From Aquipseudomonas alcaligenes MRY13-0052 (GTDB taxonomy: Bacteria > Pseudomonadota > Gammaproteobacteria > Pseudomonadales > Pseudomonadaceae): a stretch of 64,000 nt of DNA. Shown in pieces: positions 8,736 through 16,816 of the stretch. Each line of letters opens with the position of its first letter. Positions within the stretch are counted from its first letter, which is position 1. Made by a program: the position numbers and the translations under genes. Below the pieces are notes generated by a model. That model was not told the DNA's origin. It saw nothing but the letters and a program-made list of their open reading frames with translations, and searched no databases. Location of the stretch: positions 61,378-125,377 of the forward strand of contig BATO01000009.1 of the NCBI GenBank assembly GCA_000474255.1. Direction: 5' to 3'.

Positions 8736-9085
8736 TCGGCGGTCCACACCGCCAGCTCGTAGCCGTCCGGGTCGATGAAGTGGAAGCGACGCCCGCCGGG
8801 GAAGGCGAAGGTTTCACGGCTGATGGTGGCACCGGCGGCCTGCAGGCGGCTCTGGGTCTGTGCCAGGTCGTCGGCGTAGAGGATCACCAGCGGGCCACCC
8901 GGGCGCACCGGCTCACCCGTGGTGAAGCCGCCAGTGAGGCGGCCGTCGGTGAACTCGCTGTAGGTGGGGCCGTAGTCGGTGAAGGTCCAGCCGAAGGCCG
9001 CGCCATAGAAGGCCTTGCTGCGGGCGATGTCGGTGACGTTGAACTCGATGTTGTCGATCTGGCGGTCGTTCCCTCGGGTGCTCAT
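8732..9085 (-). CDS. VOC-family (glyoxalase/bleomycin-resistance fold) protein
   Basis: A 117-aa single VOC module: IDNIEFNVTDIARSKAFYGA at the start, a central GGPLVILYADDL, and the end HFIDPDGYELAVWTAE. These are the paired beta-alpha-beta units of the vicinal oxygen chelate fold, where a metal is bound by His/Glu residues on the strands. Small proteins of this type act as dioxygenase-like or resistance proteins, but the substrate cannot be read from sequence. AAGGAAG precedes the ATG at 9085. It is translationally coupled to the GNAT gene downstream, so the two may act together in detoxification; that is inference. Confidence 0.87.
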   Translation of the reverse strand: MSTRGNDRQIDNIEFNVTDIARSKAFYGAAFGWTFTDYGPTYSEFTDGRLTGGFTTGEPVRPGGPLVILYADDLAQTQSRLQAAGATISRETFAFPGGRRFHFIDPDGYELAVWTAE

Positions 9086-9150
9086 TGGCGGCTTCCTTGA
9101 CGTGTGTGGAGGGCCATCTTAGAGCCCTCCGCTCGCTATCGGAAGCGCGA

Positions 9151-10050
9151 TCAGCGTTGGTCTTTGCGTTCCCGAGTGGCGTGCCAGCAGATCAGTGAGC
9201 CGGCGGTAACCAGCACCGCACCCTGCCAGAACTGCAGCGTCAGGCTGGCGCCGAGCCAGGCCGCGGCGAAGGCCGAGGAGAGCACCGGGGCGAAGTAGGA
9301 GGCGGTGGCCAGCAGGGTGAGGTTGCCGCGCAGGATGCCGATGTTCCACAACGCGTAGCCGCCGGCCATGGCGATGCCGGCGGCGAATAGTTCGGCGCCG
9401 CCACGCAGGGTGAACTCAGGCAGTGCCTGGCCGGCGAAGGCGAACTTCAGCCAGAGCACGGCCGCCGTGAGGATGAAGAAGAACGCCACGTGGTTCTCGC
9501 CCCGGGCATAGCGCCGGGTGACGTTGCAGTAGAGCGCGAAGGTGATGGCGCAGGCCGTCGCCAGGCTGTAGCTCAGCGGGTTGGATTGCACGTTGGCGAT
9601 AAGGCTCGGTAGCGACAGCCCATCGGTGCTCACCACCCAGAGGATGCCGAACAGCGCGATGGCGGTGCCGGGCAGGATCAGCCAGCGCGCCGGCTGACGG
9701 TTCATGACGATGGCCAGCAGCACCGTGAGGCTCGGCCACAGGTAGTTGACCACGCCGAGCTGGATGGCCTGGTTGCTGTCGAGGGCGTAGCCCAGGGCCA
9801 GGGACAGGCAGATCTCGTAGGTGACGAACAGCGCCGTGCCGGTCACCAGGTAGAAGCGCGAGCTGGACCGCAGGCGCGGCCGGCCCAGCAGGGCGATGAG
9901 CAGGATGGCGCCGAGGCTGTAGATCAGCGCCGCGCCGCCGATGGGACCGAAGAAGCCGCTCACGCTGCGGATCAGCCCGGAGGCGGTGCTCCACAGGAGG
10001 ATGGCCGCCAGTCCACACGCCGTCGCGCTTCGCCCACTGCTGATCCGCAT
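9151..10050 (-). CDS. yddG: aromatic amino acid exporter, DMT superfamily (YddG-like)
   Basis: The 299-aa protein has about ten hydrophobic segments in two homologous EamA halves, the drug/metabolite transporter architecture. The N-terminal text ATACGLAAILLWSTASGLIRS and the central SNQAIQLGVVNYLWPSLTVL fit the YddG group that exports aromatic amino acids and some toxic analogues across the inner membrane. The end is basic (HATRERKDQR), consistent with a cytoplasmic C-terminus. It stands alone on the minus strand between the VOC/GNAT and NUDIX/GNAT pairs. Assignment to YddG rather than another EamA exporter rests on overall similarity recalled, so the substrate is moderately sure. Confidence 0.8.
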   Translation of the reverse strand: MRISSGRSATACGLAAILLWSTASGLIRSVSGFFGPIGGAALIYSLGAILLIALLGRPRLRSSSRFYLVTGTALFVTYEICLSLALGYALDSNQAIQLGVVNYLWPSLTVLLAIVMNRQPARWLILPGTAIALFGILWVVSTDGLSLPSLIANVQSNPLSYSLATACAITFALYCNVTRRYARGENHVAFFFILTAAVLWLKFAFAGQALPEFTLRGGAELFAAGIAMAGGYALWNIGILRGNLTLLATASYFAPVLSSAFAAAWLGASLTLQFWQGAVLVTAGSLICWHATRERKDQR

Positions 10051-10079
10051 CGTTCACCCACAGGAAAAAGGCGGTGATT

Positions 10080-10526
10080 CTACAGGCCCGAGCGGCTCAG
10101 GGGGCGGTTTGCGGCCGTCTCCGCCAGCCGCTGTCGGATGACGGCCAGGGCGTCGCGGAAGATCGGGTGCCATTCCTCGGTGGGCTCGACGTCCAGCGGG
10201 TGCCAGAAGAAGCGGAACACATGGCCGCCATCGTCGGCCGTGTGGTGGCTCCAGGCATCCGCCAGGTCTGCGGCCGCCCGGCAGAGGTGGAAGGCCCAGG
10301 TGTGCCCGGTGGGGGTGGCTTGCCAGGTGCCCAGGTCGAGGATCGCCTCGCCCTGGATGCCGGCCTCTTCGGCCAGCTCGCGAACGGCCGCCGCCGCGCT
10401 GCTTTCCCCGGGCTCGACGCTGCCCTTGACCAGCTGCCGGCCCGCCAGGGGGTGGAGGAAGGCCAGTACCTCCAGCCTGTCGCGCTGGCGCAGCACCACG
10501 GGGCAGGCCTTGTCGACTGCGATCAC
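10080..10526 (-). CDS. NUDIX hydrolase
   Basis: The protein of about 148 aa contains a complete Nudix box, GSVEPGESSAAAAVRELAEE followed by AGI, matching GX5EX7REUXEEXGU, near residues 47-70. It hydrolyses a nucleoside diphosphate linked to another moiety, with Mg2+ held by the box glutamates. The start is a GTG at 10526 overlapping the TGA of the upstream GNAT gene (GTGA), indicating translational coupling; upstream in-frame ATGs would run deep into the GNAT gene and are rejected. The partner acetyltransferase suggests a joint housekeeping or antimetabolite role, but no substrate can be named. Confidence 0.85.
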   Translation of the reverse strand: MIAVDKACPVVLRQRDRLEVLAFLHPLAGRQLVKGSVEPGESSAAAAVRELAEEAGIQGEAILDLGTWQATPTGHTWAFHLCRAAADLADAWSHHTADDGGHVFRFFWHPLDVEPTEEWHPIFRDALAVIRQRLAETAANRPLSRSGL

Positions 10527-11014
10527 AGGGTCATGACCATCTCGTGCCAGGCCATGCCGCCGTGGTCGGACGGGGAGGGCCGCACATAGGCGTAGCCCAT
10601 GCGCCGGTACAGCTCGATGTGGCGCTCCTTGCACATCAGGTGGATGGTCGCCTTGCCCATCTCGCGCATGCGCTGCACGAAGGTGCGCATCAGCAGCGTG
10701 GAGAAGCCCTTGCCCTGGTGCGACGGGTCGACCACCACCGACATGATCACCACGTTTGGCGCGGCGGCGTCATGGCCGACCAGCTCCTTGAAGGCCTCGT
10801 CGGACATCACCACCTCCTGGGCGCAACCGCTGTTGATGAAGCCCACCACCTCGCCGTCCTGCTCCAGGATCAGGAAGCCTTCCGGGTACTGGGCGATGCG
10901 CGTCTCGATCTTCTCGCGGGTGGCGGCCTCGTCGCCTTCATAGGCGGAAATCTCGATCTGGTAGCAGCGGTCGGTATCGGACAGGGTGGCGGTGCGGAAA
11001 CTGGGCGTGCTCAT
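10523..11014 (-). CDS. GNAT-family N-acetyltransferase
   Basis: From ATG 11014 the protein is 163 aa: MSTPSFRTATLSDTDRCYQI, then FLILEQDGEVVGFINSGCAQ, and motif A as VVVDPSHQGKGFSTLLMRTF, in which QGKGFS is the acetyl-CoA pyrophosphate loop. It ends IELYRRMGYAYVRPS and HEMVMTL. The profile resembles GNAT proteins acting on small amines of the arylalkylamine type, but that is not certain. GAGG lies 6 bases before the chosen start. The region further upstream on this strand is REP-type repeat, so longer versions of the frame are artefacts. The stop overlaps the NUDIX start. Confidence 0.87.
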   Translation of the reverse strand: MSTPSFRTATLSDTDRCYQIEISAYEGDEAATREKIETRIAQYPEGFLILEQDGEVVGFINSGCAQEVVMSDEAFKELVGHDAAAPNVVIMSVVVDPSHQGKGFSTLLMRTFVQRMREMGKATIHLMCKERHIELYRRMGYAYVRPSPSDHGGMAWHEMVMTL

Positions 11015-11106
11015 GGAAGGCCTCGATGCAAGTGCGGCGCGGCATGGTAAAGCAGGCGCCGGAGCCTGGACAGGTGCGGGGTTCGGCCTCGCTGCGAGCG
11101 CCCCCG

Positions 11107-11192
11107 GTGGGAGCGGCTTCAGCCGCGAAAGACCCGCAGCCGGCACAGGGCTACGCGTGGGCGGGTATTCCATCGCGAATGAATTCGCCCAC
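11107..11192. repeat. REP-type element, copy 1 (inverted pair)
   Basis: The unit opens with GTGGGAGCGGCTTCAGCCGC and closes with CATCGCGAATGAATTCGCCC plus AC. Each end is itself a small palindrome and the ends are inverted with respect to each other, which is the BIME-like arrangement of Pseudomonas REP sequences. The 35-base middle is shared with the copies at 11291 and 13448. Confidence 0.75.
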
Positions 11193-11226
11193 GAGGCGGG
11201 CGGCGGTGCTGGCGGCAAGATCCTTT

Positions 11227-11252
11227 GGTGGATGAAAAGAGCGCCATCCACC
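11227..11252. repeat. GGTGGATG hairpin repeat, copy 1
   Basis: GGTGGATG at 11227-11234 and CATCCACC at 11245-11252 form a perfect 8-bp stem with a 10-base loop (aaaagagcgc). The identical hairpin recurs at 11413-11438 and a close relative at 63943-63968, so it is a dispersed repeat and not a gene-specific terminator. Confidence 0.7.
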
Positions 11253-11290
11253 CAACACAGCCATGTCCGGTCTCGCGGCGGGCTTTCCCT

Positions 11291-11378
11291 GTGGGAGCGG
11301 CTTCAGCCGCGAAGGACCCGCAGCCGGCACAAGGCTGCGCGTAGGCGGATATTCCATCGCGAATGAATCCGCTCCCAC
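11291..11378. repeat. REP-type element, copy 2 (inverted pair)
   Basis: Second copy of the unit at 11107, opening GTGGGAGCGGCTTCAGCCGC and closing GAATGAATCCGCTCCCAC. Together with copy 1 and the two intervening hairpins it forms a tandem duplication of REP plus hairpin. Confidence 0.75.
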
Positions 11379-11412
11379 GAGGTGGGTGGCGGTGCTGGCT
11401 GCAAGATCCTTT

Positions 11413-11438
11413 GGTGGATGAAAAGAGCGCCATCCACC
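11413..11438. repeat. GGTGGATG hairpin repeat, copy 2
   Basis: The same 8-bp stem and 10-base loop as at 11227-11252, again about 35 bases after a REP-type unit. The repeated order (REP, spacer, hairpin) shows that REP and hairpin were duplicated together. Confidence 0.7.
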
Positions 11439-11549
11439 CTACACACCGGTCGGCGCCGTGGTTCGGGTTGCACTGTTTCTCGTCTTCGACGGGGCCGGGC
11501 GCTAAGCTGTGGCCCTCTCGAAAATGGGGCGTGATGCCGGGCGGTGAGG

Positions 11550-12461
11550 GTGGACAGGTTCCAGGAAATGAAGGTGCTGCTGGCGGTGACCGAGGCGGAG
11601 AGCTTCGCCGGCGGCGCCAAGCTGATGGGCATGTCGCCACCCGGCGTGACCCGCGCCATCGCGGCGCTGGAGGCGCGCCTGGGCACCTTGCTGCTGGCCC
11701 GCAGCACACGCAGCCTGCGCCTGACCGAGGCCGGGCGGCGCTACGTGGAGGACTGCCGGCGCATCCTGCTGGAGCTGGAAGAGGCTGAGGAACTGGCCGC
11801 CGGCAGCCATGTGCGCCCGCGCGGGCGGCTGACGGTGACGGCGCCGGTGATGTTCGGCGAGCTGTACCTCATCCCGCTGATCGCCGAGTACCTGGACGCC
11901 TACCCGGAAGTGGAGATCAACGCGCTGTTGGTGGACCGCGTGGTGAACATGGTGGAGGAGGGCGTGGATGTGGCGGTGCGCATCGGCCACCTGCGCGAGG
12001 GCGAGCACGGGGCGCTGCAGGTGGGGCAGATACGCCCGGTGGTGTGCGCGGCACCCGGCTACCTCGACAAGGTGGGGCGGCCGCGCCGGCCGCAAGAGCT
12101 GCAGGACGCGCCCATCGTCATGTCGTCCGCCAGCGGGCTGTTGCGCCACTGGCAGTTCGAGGGGCCCGATGGCTCCTTCGGCTTCACGCCCACGCCGCGC
12201 CTGCTGGTCAGCTCCAACCAGGCGGCGATCAACGCCGCGCGCCTGGGCTGGGGCTATACCCGGGTGCTGTCCTACCAGGTGGCGGGCGCCGTGGCCCGGG
12301 GTGAGCTGGAAACCGTGCTGGATGCCTTCGAGACCGCGGCGTTGCCGGTGCACATCATCCAGCAGGGCGGGCGCCGGGAGTCGGCCAAGGTGCGCACCTT
12401 CATCGACCATTGCGTGACGCGCCTGCGGGCCGACAGCGCCCTGCGCGCGGCCGGGCGATGA
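11550..12461 (+). CDS. LysR-family transcriptional regulator
   Basis: A 303-aa LysR protein. The N-terminal winged helix-turn-helix (about 5-65) reads FQEMKVLLAVTEAESFAGGA and SPPGVTRAIAALEARLGTLL, and the C-terminal part (about 90-295) is the periplasmic-binding-type effector domain. The family start VDRFQEM fits a GTG at 11550; a GTG at 11544 would add two residues and cannot be excluded. Its stop overlaps the ATG of a second LysR gene (ATGA). The two share segments such as RPVVCAAP in the effector domain, so they look like an old tandem duplication. The downstream GST/oxidoreductase genes are plausible targets. Confidence 0.87.
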   Translation: MDRFQEMKVLLAVTEAESFAGGAKLMGMSPPGVTRAIAALEARLGTLLLARSTRSLRLTEAGRRYVEDCRRILLELEEAEELAAGSHVRPRGRLTVTAPVMFGELYLIPLIAEYLDAYPEVEINALLVDRVVNMVEEGVDVAVRIGHLREGEHGALQVGQIRPVVCAAPGYLDKVGRPRRPQELQDAPIVMSSASGLLRHWQFEGPDGSFGFTPTPRLLVSSNQAAINAARLGWGYTRVLSYQVAGAVARGELETVLDAFETAALPVHIIQQGGRRESAKVRTFIDHCVTRLRADSALRAAGR

Positions 12462-13348
12462 GTAAACACCGCGAGATGCAGGTGTTCCTGGCCGTGGCCC
12501 AGGCGGGCAGCCTGGCGGCGGCGGCGCGGGCGCTGGAACTGTCCCAGGCTACGGTGATGCGCACCGTCGTCGCGCTGGAGGCGCGCATCGGCTCGGCCCT
12601 GCTGGTACGCAGCCCCCGTGGCGTGAGCCCGAGCCCGGCCGGCGAGCGCTTCGCCGAAAGCTGCCAGCGCATCCTCGAACAGCTCGGCGAGGCGGAGCGT
12701 TCCGTGGCCGGGTTGCACGCGCAACCCGTGGGGCAACTGACCCTGGCCATGCCGCTGCTCATGGCGCACCAGGTGTTCACCCCCATCGCGCTCGATTACC
12801 TCAATGCCTTCCCCGAGCTCTCGCTGAACATCCAGGCGTGCGAGGCCCTGCCCAGGTTGCTGGAGGAGGGCGTGGACGTGGCCCTGGTGGTCGGCCAGTT
12901 GCCGGATTCCTCCGGCTTCGCGGTGCCGGTGGGGCGGGTGCGCCCGGTGGTGTGCGCGGCCCCGGCCTACCTGGCGCGCCGGGGGCGCCCGCAAAGCCCC
13001 GAGGCGTTGCAGGAGCACCGCACCATCGCGACCTCATCCACCGGCCATGCAGGGGATTGGCGCTTCGCCGGCGGCGCGGTGAAGGTCGTGCCCCGCTTGA
13101 TCTGCAGCACCCCCCAGGCGGCCATCCGCGCCGCCGTCGCCGGCTTCGGCCTGGTCCACTGCCTGAGCCACGAGGTGCACCAGGAGCTGCAGGACGGCCA
13201 GTTGCAACGGCTGCTGGAACCCTTCGCCGCCGAGCCCGTACCGGTGCAACTCTTCTACCGCGAAGGACGCCGCGCCGCCGCCCGGGTGCGCAGCTTCCTC
13301 GACTTCGCCGTGCCACGGCTGCGCGCGCACCCCGCGTTCGAGGGCTGA
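12458..13348 (+). CDS. LysR-family transcriptional regulator (tandem paralogue)
   Basis: This 296-aa LysR protein starts MSKHREMQVFLAVAQAGSLA, with the recognition helix in LSQATVMRTVVALEARIG, and has a substrate-binding domain containing GRVRPVVCAAPAYLARRGRP. The corresponding segment in the preceding LysR protein is nearly the same, supporting duplication. The ATG sits inside the stop of that gene (ATGA), so the two are translated together and may form mixed oligomers; that is inference. It is followed by a REP-rich spacer and then a GST gene on the same strand, which a LysR regulator in this position could control. Confidence 0.87.
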   Translation: MSKHREMQVFLAVAQAGSLAAAARALELSQATVMRTVVALEARIGSALLVRSPRGVSPSPAGERFAESCQRILEQLGEAERSVAGLHAQPVGQLTLAMPLLMAHQVFTPIALDYLNAFPELSLNIQACEALPRLLEEGVDVALVVGQLPDSSGFAVPVGRVRPVVCAAPAYLARRGRPQSPEALQEHRTIATSSTGHAGDWRFAGGAVKVVPRLICSTPQAAIRAAVAGFGLVHCLSHEVHQELQDGQLQRLLEPFAAEPVPVQLFYREGRRAAARVRSFLDFAVPRLRAHPAFEG

Positions 13349-13447
13349 GCCGGGTTGCACCCGACCTACAAGGGCACGGTGCCGTAGGTTGGCGCCGAGC
13401 GCAGCGAGGCCCAACACAGCGATGCATAGCCCCGCAGGTACCCCTCT

Positions 13448-13535
13448 GTGGGAGCGGCTTTAGCCGCGAAAGGCCCCCAGCCGGCACAGGGCTGCGCATG
13501 GGCGGGTATTCCATCGCGAATGAATTCGCTCCCAC
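13448..13535. repeat. REP-type element, copy 3 (inverted pair)
   Basis: Opens GTGGGAGCGGCTTTAGCCGC and closes GCGAATGAATTCGCTCCCAC, with the same middle as the units at 11107 and 11291. It lies on the other side of the LysR pair, so the pair is bracketed by REP units. Confidence 0.75.
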
Positions 13536-13547
13536 GATGGTGCTGCT

Positions 13548-13565
13548 GGGCGAATGAATTCGCCC
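13548..13565. repeat. perfect 18-base palindrome, REP half-unit
   Basis: GGGCGAATGAATTCGCCC is a perfect palindrome 13 bases after the REP unit at 13448 and shares its GAATGAATTCGC core, so it looks like a single REP half left by a partial copy. Confidence 0.6.
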
Positions 13566-13746
13566 CTACAGAAGGCCGCTGCACGGGCATGACCGCCTCA
13601 TCCCGTTATTTCAGAAACTGAAAGAGTGGATTGCCTTTGATGGTGATTCTGCTCGGCGGTGCGTGGGCTCAACATGGCTCCATCGTCGTGAACGTCCAGC
13701 CGGGCGGTTCACGGTGAACCACCCGAACCCATAAGGAGTCACCGCC

Positions 13747-14376
13747 ATGTCCCGTCCCGCAATCAAGCTGTACCGCCACCCGCTGTCCGGCCACGCCCAC
13801 CGTGTGGAGCTGATGCTCTCGCTGCTGCAGCTGCCCACCGAGCTGGTTTTCGTCGACCTGGCCAACGGCGCCCACAAGCAGGCCGACTTCCTGGCCATCA
13901 ACCCCTTCGGCCAGGTGCCGGTGATCGATGACGCCGGCACCCTGGTCAACGACTCCAACGCCATCCTCGTCTACCTGGCCAAGCGCTACGGCGAAGGCCG
14001 CTGGCTGGCCGAAGACGCCGTCGGCGCCGCCCAGGTGCAGCGCTGGTTGTCGGTGGCCGCCGGCCAGGTGGCCTACGGCCCGGCCGCAGCGCGCCTGATC
14101 ACCGTGTTCGGTGCGGCGTTCAACGCGGATGAAGTGATCAACCGTGCCCACGTGCTGCTCACGGTGATGGAAGGCGAGCTGGGCTCGACGGCGTTCCTGA
14201 CCGGCACCGAGCCCTCCATCGCCGACGTGGCCAACTACAGTTACATCGCCCATGCGCCGGAGGGCAACGTGTCGCTGGAGGCCTACCCGAACGTGCGTGC
14301 CTGGTTGGCCCGCATCGAAGCGCTGCCGGGCTTCGTGCCCATGCAACGCACCGCCGCCGGCCTGCAGGCCGCCTGA
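13747..14376 (+). CDS. glutathione S-transferase
   Basis: The 209-aa protein has the thioredoxin-like N-terminal domain ([20 protein letters not shown], then [20 protein letters not shown], the cis-Pro and glutathione gamma-glutamyl contact NDSNAI) and an all-helical C-terminal domain with [16 protein letters not shown] as the N-capping motif. The catalytic residue is probably the Ser in HPLSGH. It conjugates or handles glutathione in the cytoplasm. ATAAGGAGTC precedes the ATG. It is followed after about 55 bases by the three-domain oxidoreductase on the same strand, so the two likely share a transcript and a detoxification role. Confidence 0.9.
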   Translation: MSRPAIKLYRHPLSGHAHRVELMLSLLQLPTELVFVDLANGAHKQADFLAINPFGQVPVIDDAGTLVNDSNAILVYLAKRYGEGRWLAEDAVGAAQVQRWLSVAAGQVAYGPAAARLITVFGAAFNADEVINRAHVLLTVMEGELGSTAFLTGTEPSIADVANYSYIAHAPEGNVSLEAYPNVRAWLARIEALPGFVPMQRTAAGLQAA

Positions 14377-14431
14377 GCCGACCCGAGGCTGCCGGCTCAC
14401 CCGGCAGCCCTTTTCACAAGGAGGGCAAACC

Positions 14432-16489
14432 ATGGAACCGATTCTCAGCCAGCGCCCCTCGCCCTGGCATGCCGGTGAAAAGCAGCTGCAGGAAACGGTC
14501 GGCGTGGCCGAGCGGATGGAAGCCCACGGGCAGAAGGTCATCCGCGACTACATGCCCGACCAGCACCGCGCCTTTTTCCATCAGTTGCCCTTCCTGATCG
14601 CCGGTGCGGTGGATGGCGAAGGCCGCCCCTGGGCCACCCTGGTCGAAGGCCCGGAAGGCTTCGTCACCTCGCCCGACCCCAAACGCCTGGTGTTCGACCT
14701 GGCCGCGCGCCCGCTGGACCCACTGGACCCGGCCACCCCCGGCCTCGGTGCCGGCGCCGCCCTCGGCCTGCTCGGCATCGAACTGCACACGCGGCGGCGC
14801 AACCGCCTCAATGGCTCGATCGGCCAGGCTTCGGCGCAGCAACTGGAGGTGCAGGTCGAGCATTCCTTCGGCAACTGCCCGCAGTACATCCAGCTGCGTG
14901 AATGGAGCAGTTCCCCCGAGCCCCGTGGCACGGTCCGCCAGGACGCCAGCGAGCTGGACGAGCGCGCCCGCGCGATGATCCTCGCTGCCGACACCTTCTT
15001 CGTCGCCAGCTACGTCGACCACGAGGAAGGCGGTCGCGCCGTGGACGTTTCCCACCGTGGCGGGCGCCCCGGCTTCGTGCGGGTGGAAGGCAACCGCCTG
15101 ACCATCCCGGATTACGCCGGCAACCTGCATTTCAATACCTTGGGCAACCTGATCAGCAACCCGCGCGCCGGCCTGCTGTTCGTCGATTTCGAGCAGGGCA
15201 ATGTGCTGCAGGTGCAGGGCCGTGCCGAGGTGATTCTCGACAGCCCGCTGATCGCCGCCTTCGAAGGGGCCGAACGAATCTGGACCCTGGATATCGAGCA
15301 GGTGGTGTTCCGCCCCAGCGCGATGTCGCTGCGCTGGGCCTTCGACGAATACGCCCCCACCAGCCTGATGACCGGCACCTGGGCCGAAGCGGAAGAACGC
15401 CTGCGTGAAGGCGAGCGGCGTCGCCAATGGCAGCAGTGGCGGGTGCTCAGCCAGCAGCAGGAGAGCGCCGATATCCGCTCCCTGGTCCTGGCCCCGGAAG
15501 ACGAGGGCGAGGTGAGCTTCACCCCCGGCCAGCACATTCCCCTGCGCCTGCTCACCGCTGATGGTGAGGCCCTGGTGCGCACCTACAGCGTCTCCAGCGC
15601 GCCGAGCGACGGTTACCTGCGCATCAGCGTCAAGGCGCAGGGCAAGGGCTCGCGGCACCTGCACGAACAGGTGCAGGTCGGTGATGTGCTGGAGGCGCGC
15701 CCGCCCCTGGGCAGCTTCACCCTGAAGACCGACAGCCAGCGCCCGGTGGTGCTGATCGGTGCGGGGGTGGGCATCACCCCGATGGTTTCCATGGCTCGTG
15801 AGCTGGTGGCGCTCAATGAGCGGCAGGCGCAGGGTCGGCGTATCCACCTGTTCCAGGGCGCCCGGACGCTGCACGACCTGCCGTTCCAGGCCGAGTTGCA
15901 GGCCCTGGTGCAGCGCGGAAATGGCTTGCTGAAGCTGACCCGCGCCCTGAGTGCCCCCGAGGCCGAAGCACAGCCGGGGCGCGATTTCGAGCTGAGCGGG
16001 CTGGGCCTGGCGCAGATCCAGGCCGCCCTGTCCTTCGATGACTACGACTTCTACCTGTGTGGCCCGGGTGGGTTCATCCAGGCCATCTACGACGGTTTGC
16101 GCGGGCTGAATGTCGCCGACGGCCGCATCCATGCCGAAGCCTTCGGCCCCTCGGCCCTGCAGCGGCACAGCGAGGCCCAGGCCGCGGTGCCGTCCCAGCC
16201 GCCGGCAGCGACCACGGCGGTGCCGGTGTACTTCACCGCCTCGGCCAAGGAAGCGCGCTGGATGCCCGAGAGCGGCAGCCTGCTGGAACTGGCCGAGAGC
16301 CGTGGCCTGACCCCCGAGTTCAGTTGCCGGGGCGGTTCCTGCGGCACCTGCAAGACGCGCCGGGTCAGTGGCCAGGTGCATTACCCCAACCCGCCGGCGG
16401 AGCTGCCGGAGGCGGACATGGTGCTGATCTGCTGCGCCGTACCGGCCGAGGGCGAGGATGGCCCGCAGCCCCTTGTGCTCGATCTCTGA
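14432..16489 (+). CDS. three-domain oxidoreductase: PPOX-type flavin domain, ferredoxin-NAD(P) reductase, 2Fe-2S ferredoxin
   Basis: A 685-aa fusion. Residues about 40-330 resemble the pyridoxamine-5-phosphate-oxidase-like FMN-binding fold (FFHQLPFLIAGAVDGEGRPW). Residues about 340-570 are an FNR module: RTYSVSSAP is the FAD motif, VLIGAGVGITPMVSMA the NAD(P) motif and YLCGPGGFIQAI the C-terminal part. Residues about 600-685 are a plant-type 2Fe-2S ferredoxin with CRGGSCGTCKTRR (CX4CX2C) and a fourth Cys in ICCAVPAEG. Electrons would run from NAD(P)H through FAD and the cluster to the flavin domain or a partner. GGAGGG precedes the ATG at 14432. It follows a GST gene and precedes a small unknown gene. 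Confidence 0.88.
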   Translation: MEPILSQRPSPWHAGEKQLQETVGVAERMEAHGQKVIRDYMPDQHRAFFHQLPFLIAGAVDGEGRPWATLVEGPEGFVTSPDPKRLVFDLAARPLDPLDPATPGLGAGAALGLLGIELHTRRRNRLNGSIGQASAQQLEVQVEHSFGNCPQYIQLREWSSSPEPRGTVRQDASELDERARAMILAADTFFVASYVDHEEGGRAVDVSHRGGRPGFVRVEGNRLTIPDYAGNLHFNTLGNLISNPRAGLLFVDFEQGNVLQVQGRAEVILDSPLIAAFEGAERIWTLDIEQVVFRPSAMSLRWAFDEYAPTSLMTGTWAEAEERLREGERRRQWQQWRVLSQQQESADIRSLVLAPEDEGEVSFTPGQHIPLRLLTADGEALVRTYSVSSAPSDGYLRISVKAQGKGSRHLHEQVQVGDVLEARPPLGSFTLKTDSQRPVVLIGAGVGITPMVSMARELVALNERQAQGRRIHLFQGARTLHDLPFQAELQALVQRGNGLLKLTRALSAPEAEAQPGRDFELSGLGLAQIQAALSFDDYDFYLCGPGGFIQAIYDGLRGLNVADGRIHAEAFGPSALQRHSEAQAAVPSQPPAATTAVPVYFTASAKEARWMPESGSLLELAESRGLTPEFSCRGGSCGTCKTRRVSGQVHYPNPPAELPEADMVLICCAVPAEGEDGPQPLVLDL

Positions 16490-16501
16490 CGAGGTGATGA
16501 C

Positions 16502-16699
16502 ATGTTCGACAAACCGCAAGCCAATGCCCGCCCCGTCGCGCTCCTGCAGTGGAGCGACGCCCCGGACCCAGCCACCCACGCCGCTTCAGGTGTGCAGCGC
16601 TGGGCGGAATCGGAGGCCGGTTACCTGCTGCCGCAGTTGTTGTTCCCCATGGAGTGCGTGGCGCCGGCCCAGCCAGGTTGCTCTGCGCCTTTCATCTGA
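16502..16699 (+). CDS. small hypothetical protein (65 aa)
   Basis: The frame starts 12 bases after the stop of the three-domain oxidoreductase behind a good GAGGTGAT ribosome binding site and encodes 65 residues (MFDKPQANARPVALLQWSDA and onward, ending GCSAPFI). It has two Cys residues near the end and no membrane span or signal peptide. Position, spacing and ribosome binding site suggest a real third gene of the GST/oxidoreductase operon. No family was recognised, and no function is proposed. Confidence 0.55.
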   Translation: MFDKPQANARPVALLQWSDAPDPATHAASGVQRWAESEAGYLLPQLLFPMECVAPAQPGCSAPFI

Positions 16700-16744
16700 G
16701 CCTGGTCATGGGCCCGCTGAGGGCTCGGCAGGATGTGCGCGTGC

Positions 16745-16815
16745 CGTAGGGTGTGCCGTGCGCACCTCCGCACGGTGCTTCCAGTGAATTCCAGGTGCGC
16801 GCAGCACACCCTACG
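16745..16815. repeat. inverted repeat with CGTAGGGTGTGC ends
   Basis: CGTAGGGTGTGC at 16745-16756 and GCACACCCTACG at 16804-16815 form a perfect 12-bp stem around 47 bases that are themselves partly self-complementary. It lies between the convergent small gene and GntR gene. The GTAGGGTG motif also appears near 27140, so it belongs to a dispersed palindrome class and may also stop transcription. Confidence 0.6.
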
Positions 16816-16816
16816 C

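Larger units (their letters stand above)
11015..11549. other. repeat-rich intergenic region
   Basis: This 535-base spacer between the GNAT and LysR genes consists mostly of two tandem units, each made of a REP-type palindrome pair followed by a GGTGGATG hairpin (listed separately). The two units are about 185 bases apart and strongly similar. The frames that run through them are repeat-derived and are not called as genes. The promoter of the LysR pair should lie at about 11450-11545. Confidence 0.7.
13349..13746. other. repeat-rich intergenic region before the GST gene
   Basis: About 400 bases without a gene. It contains a CGGGTTGCACCCG palindrome next to the LysR stop, a GTAGGTTGGCGCCGAGCGCA motif of a kind often repeated in Pseudomonas spacers, the REP-type unit at 13448 and the palindrome at 13548. 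The last 130 bases, free of repeats, probably hold the GST promoter. Confidence 0.6.
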
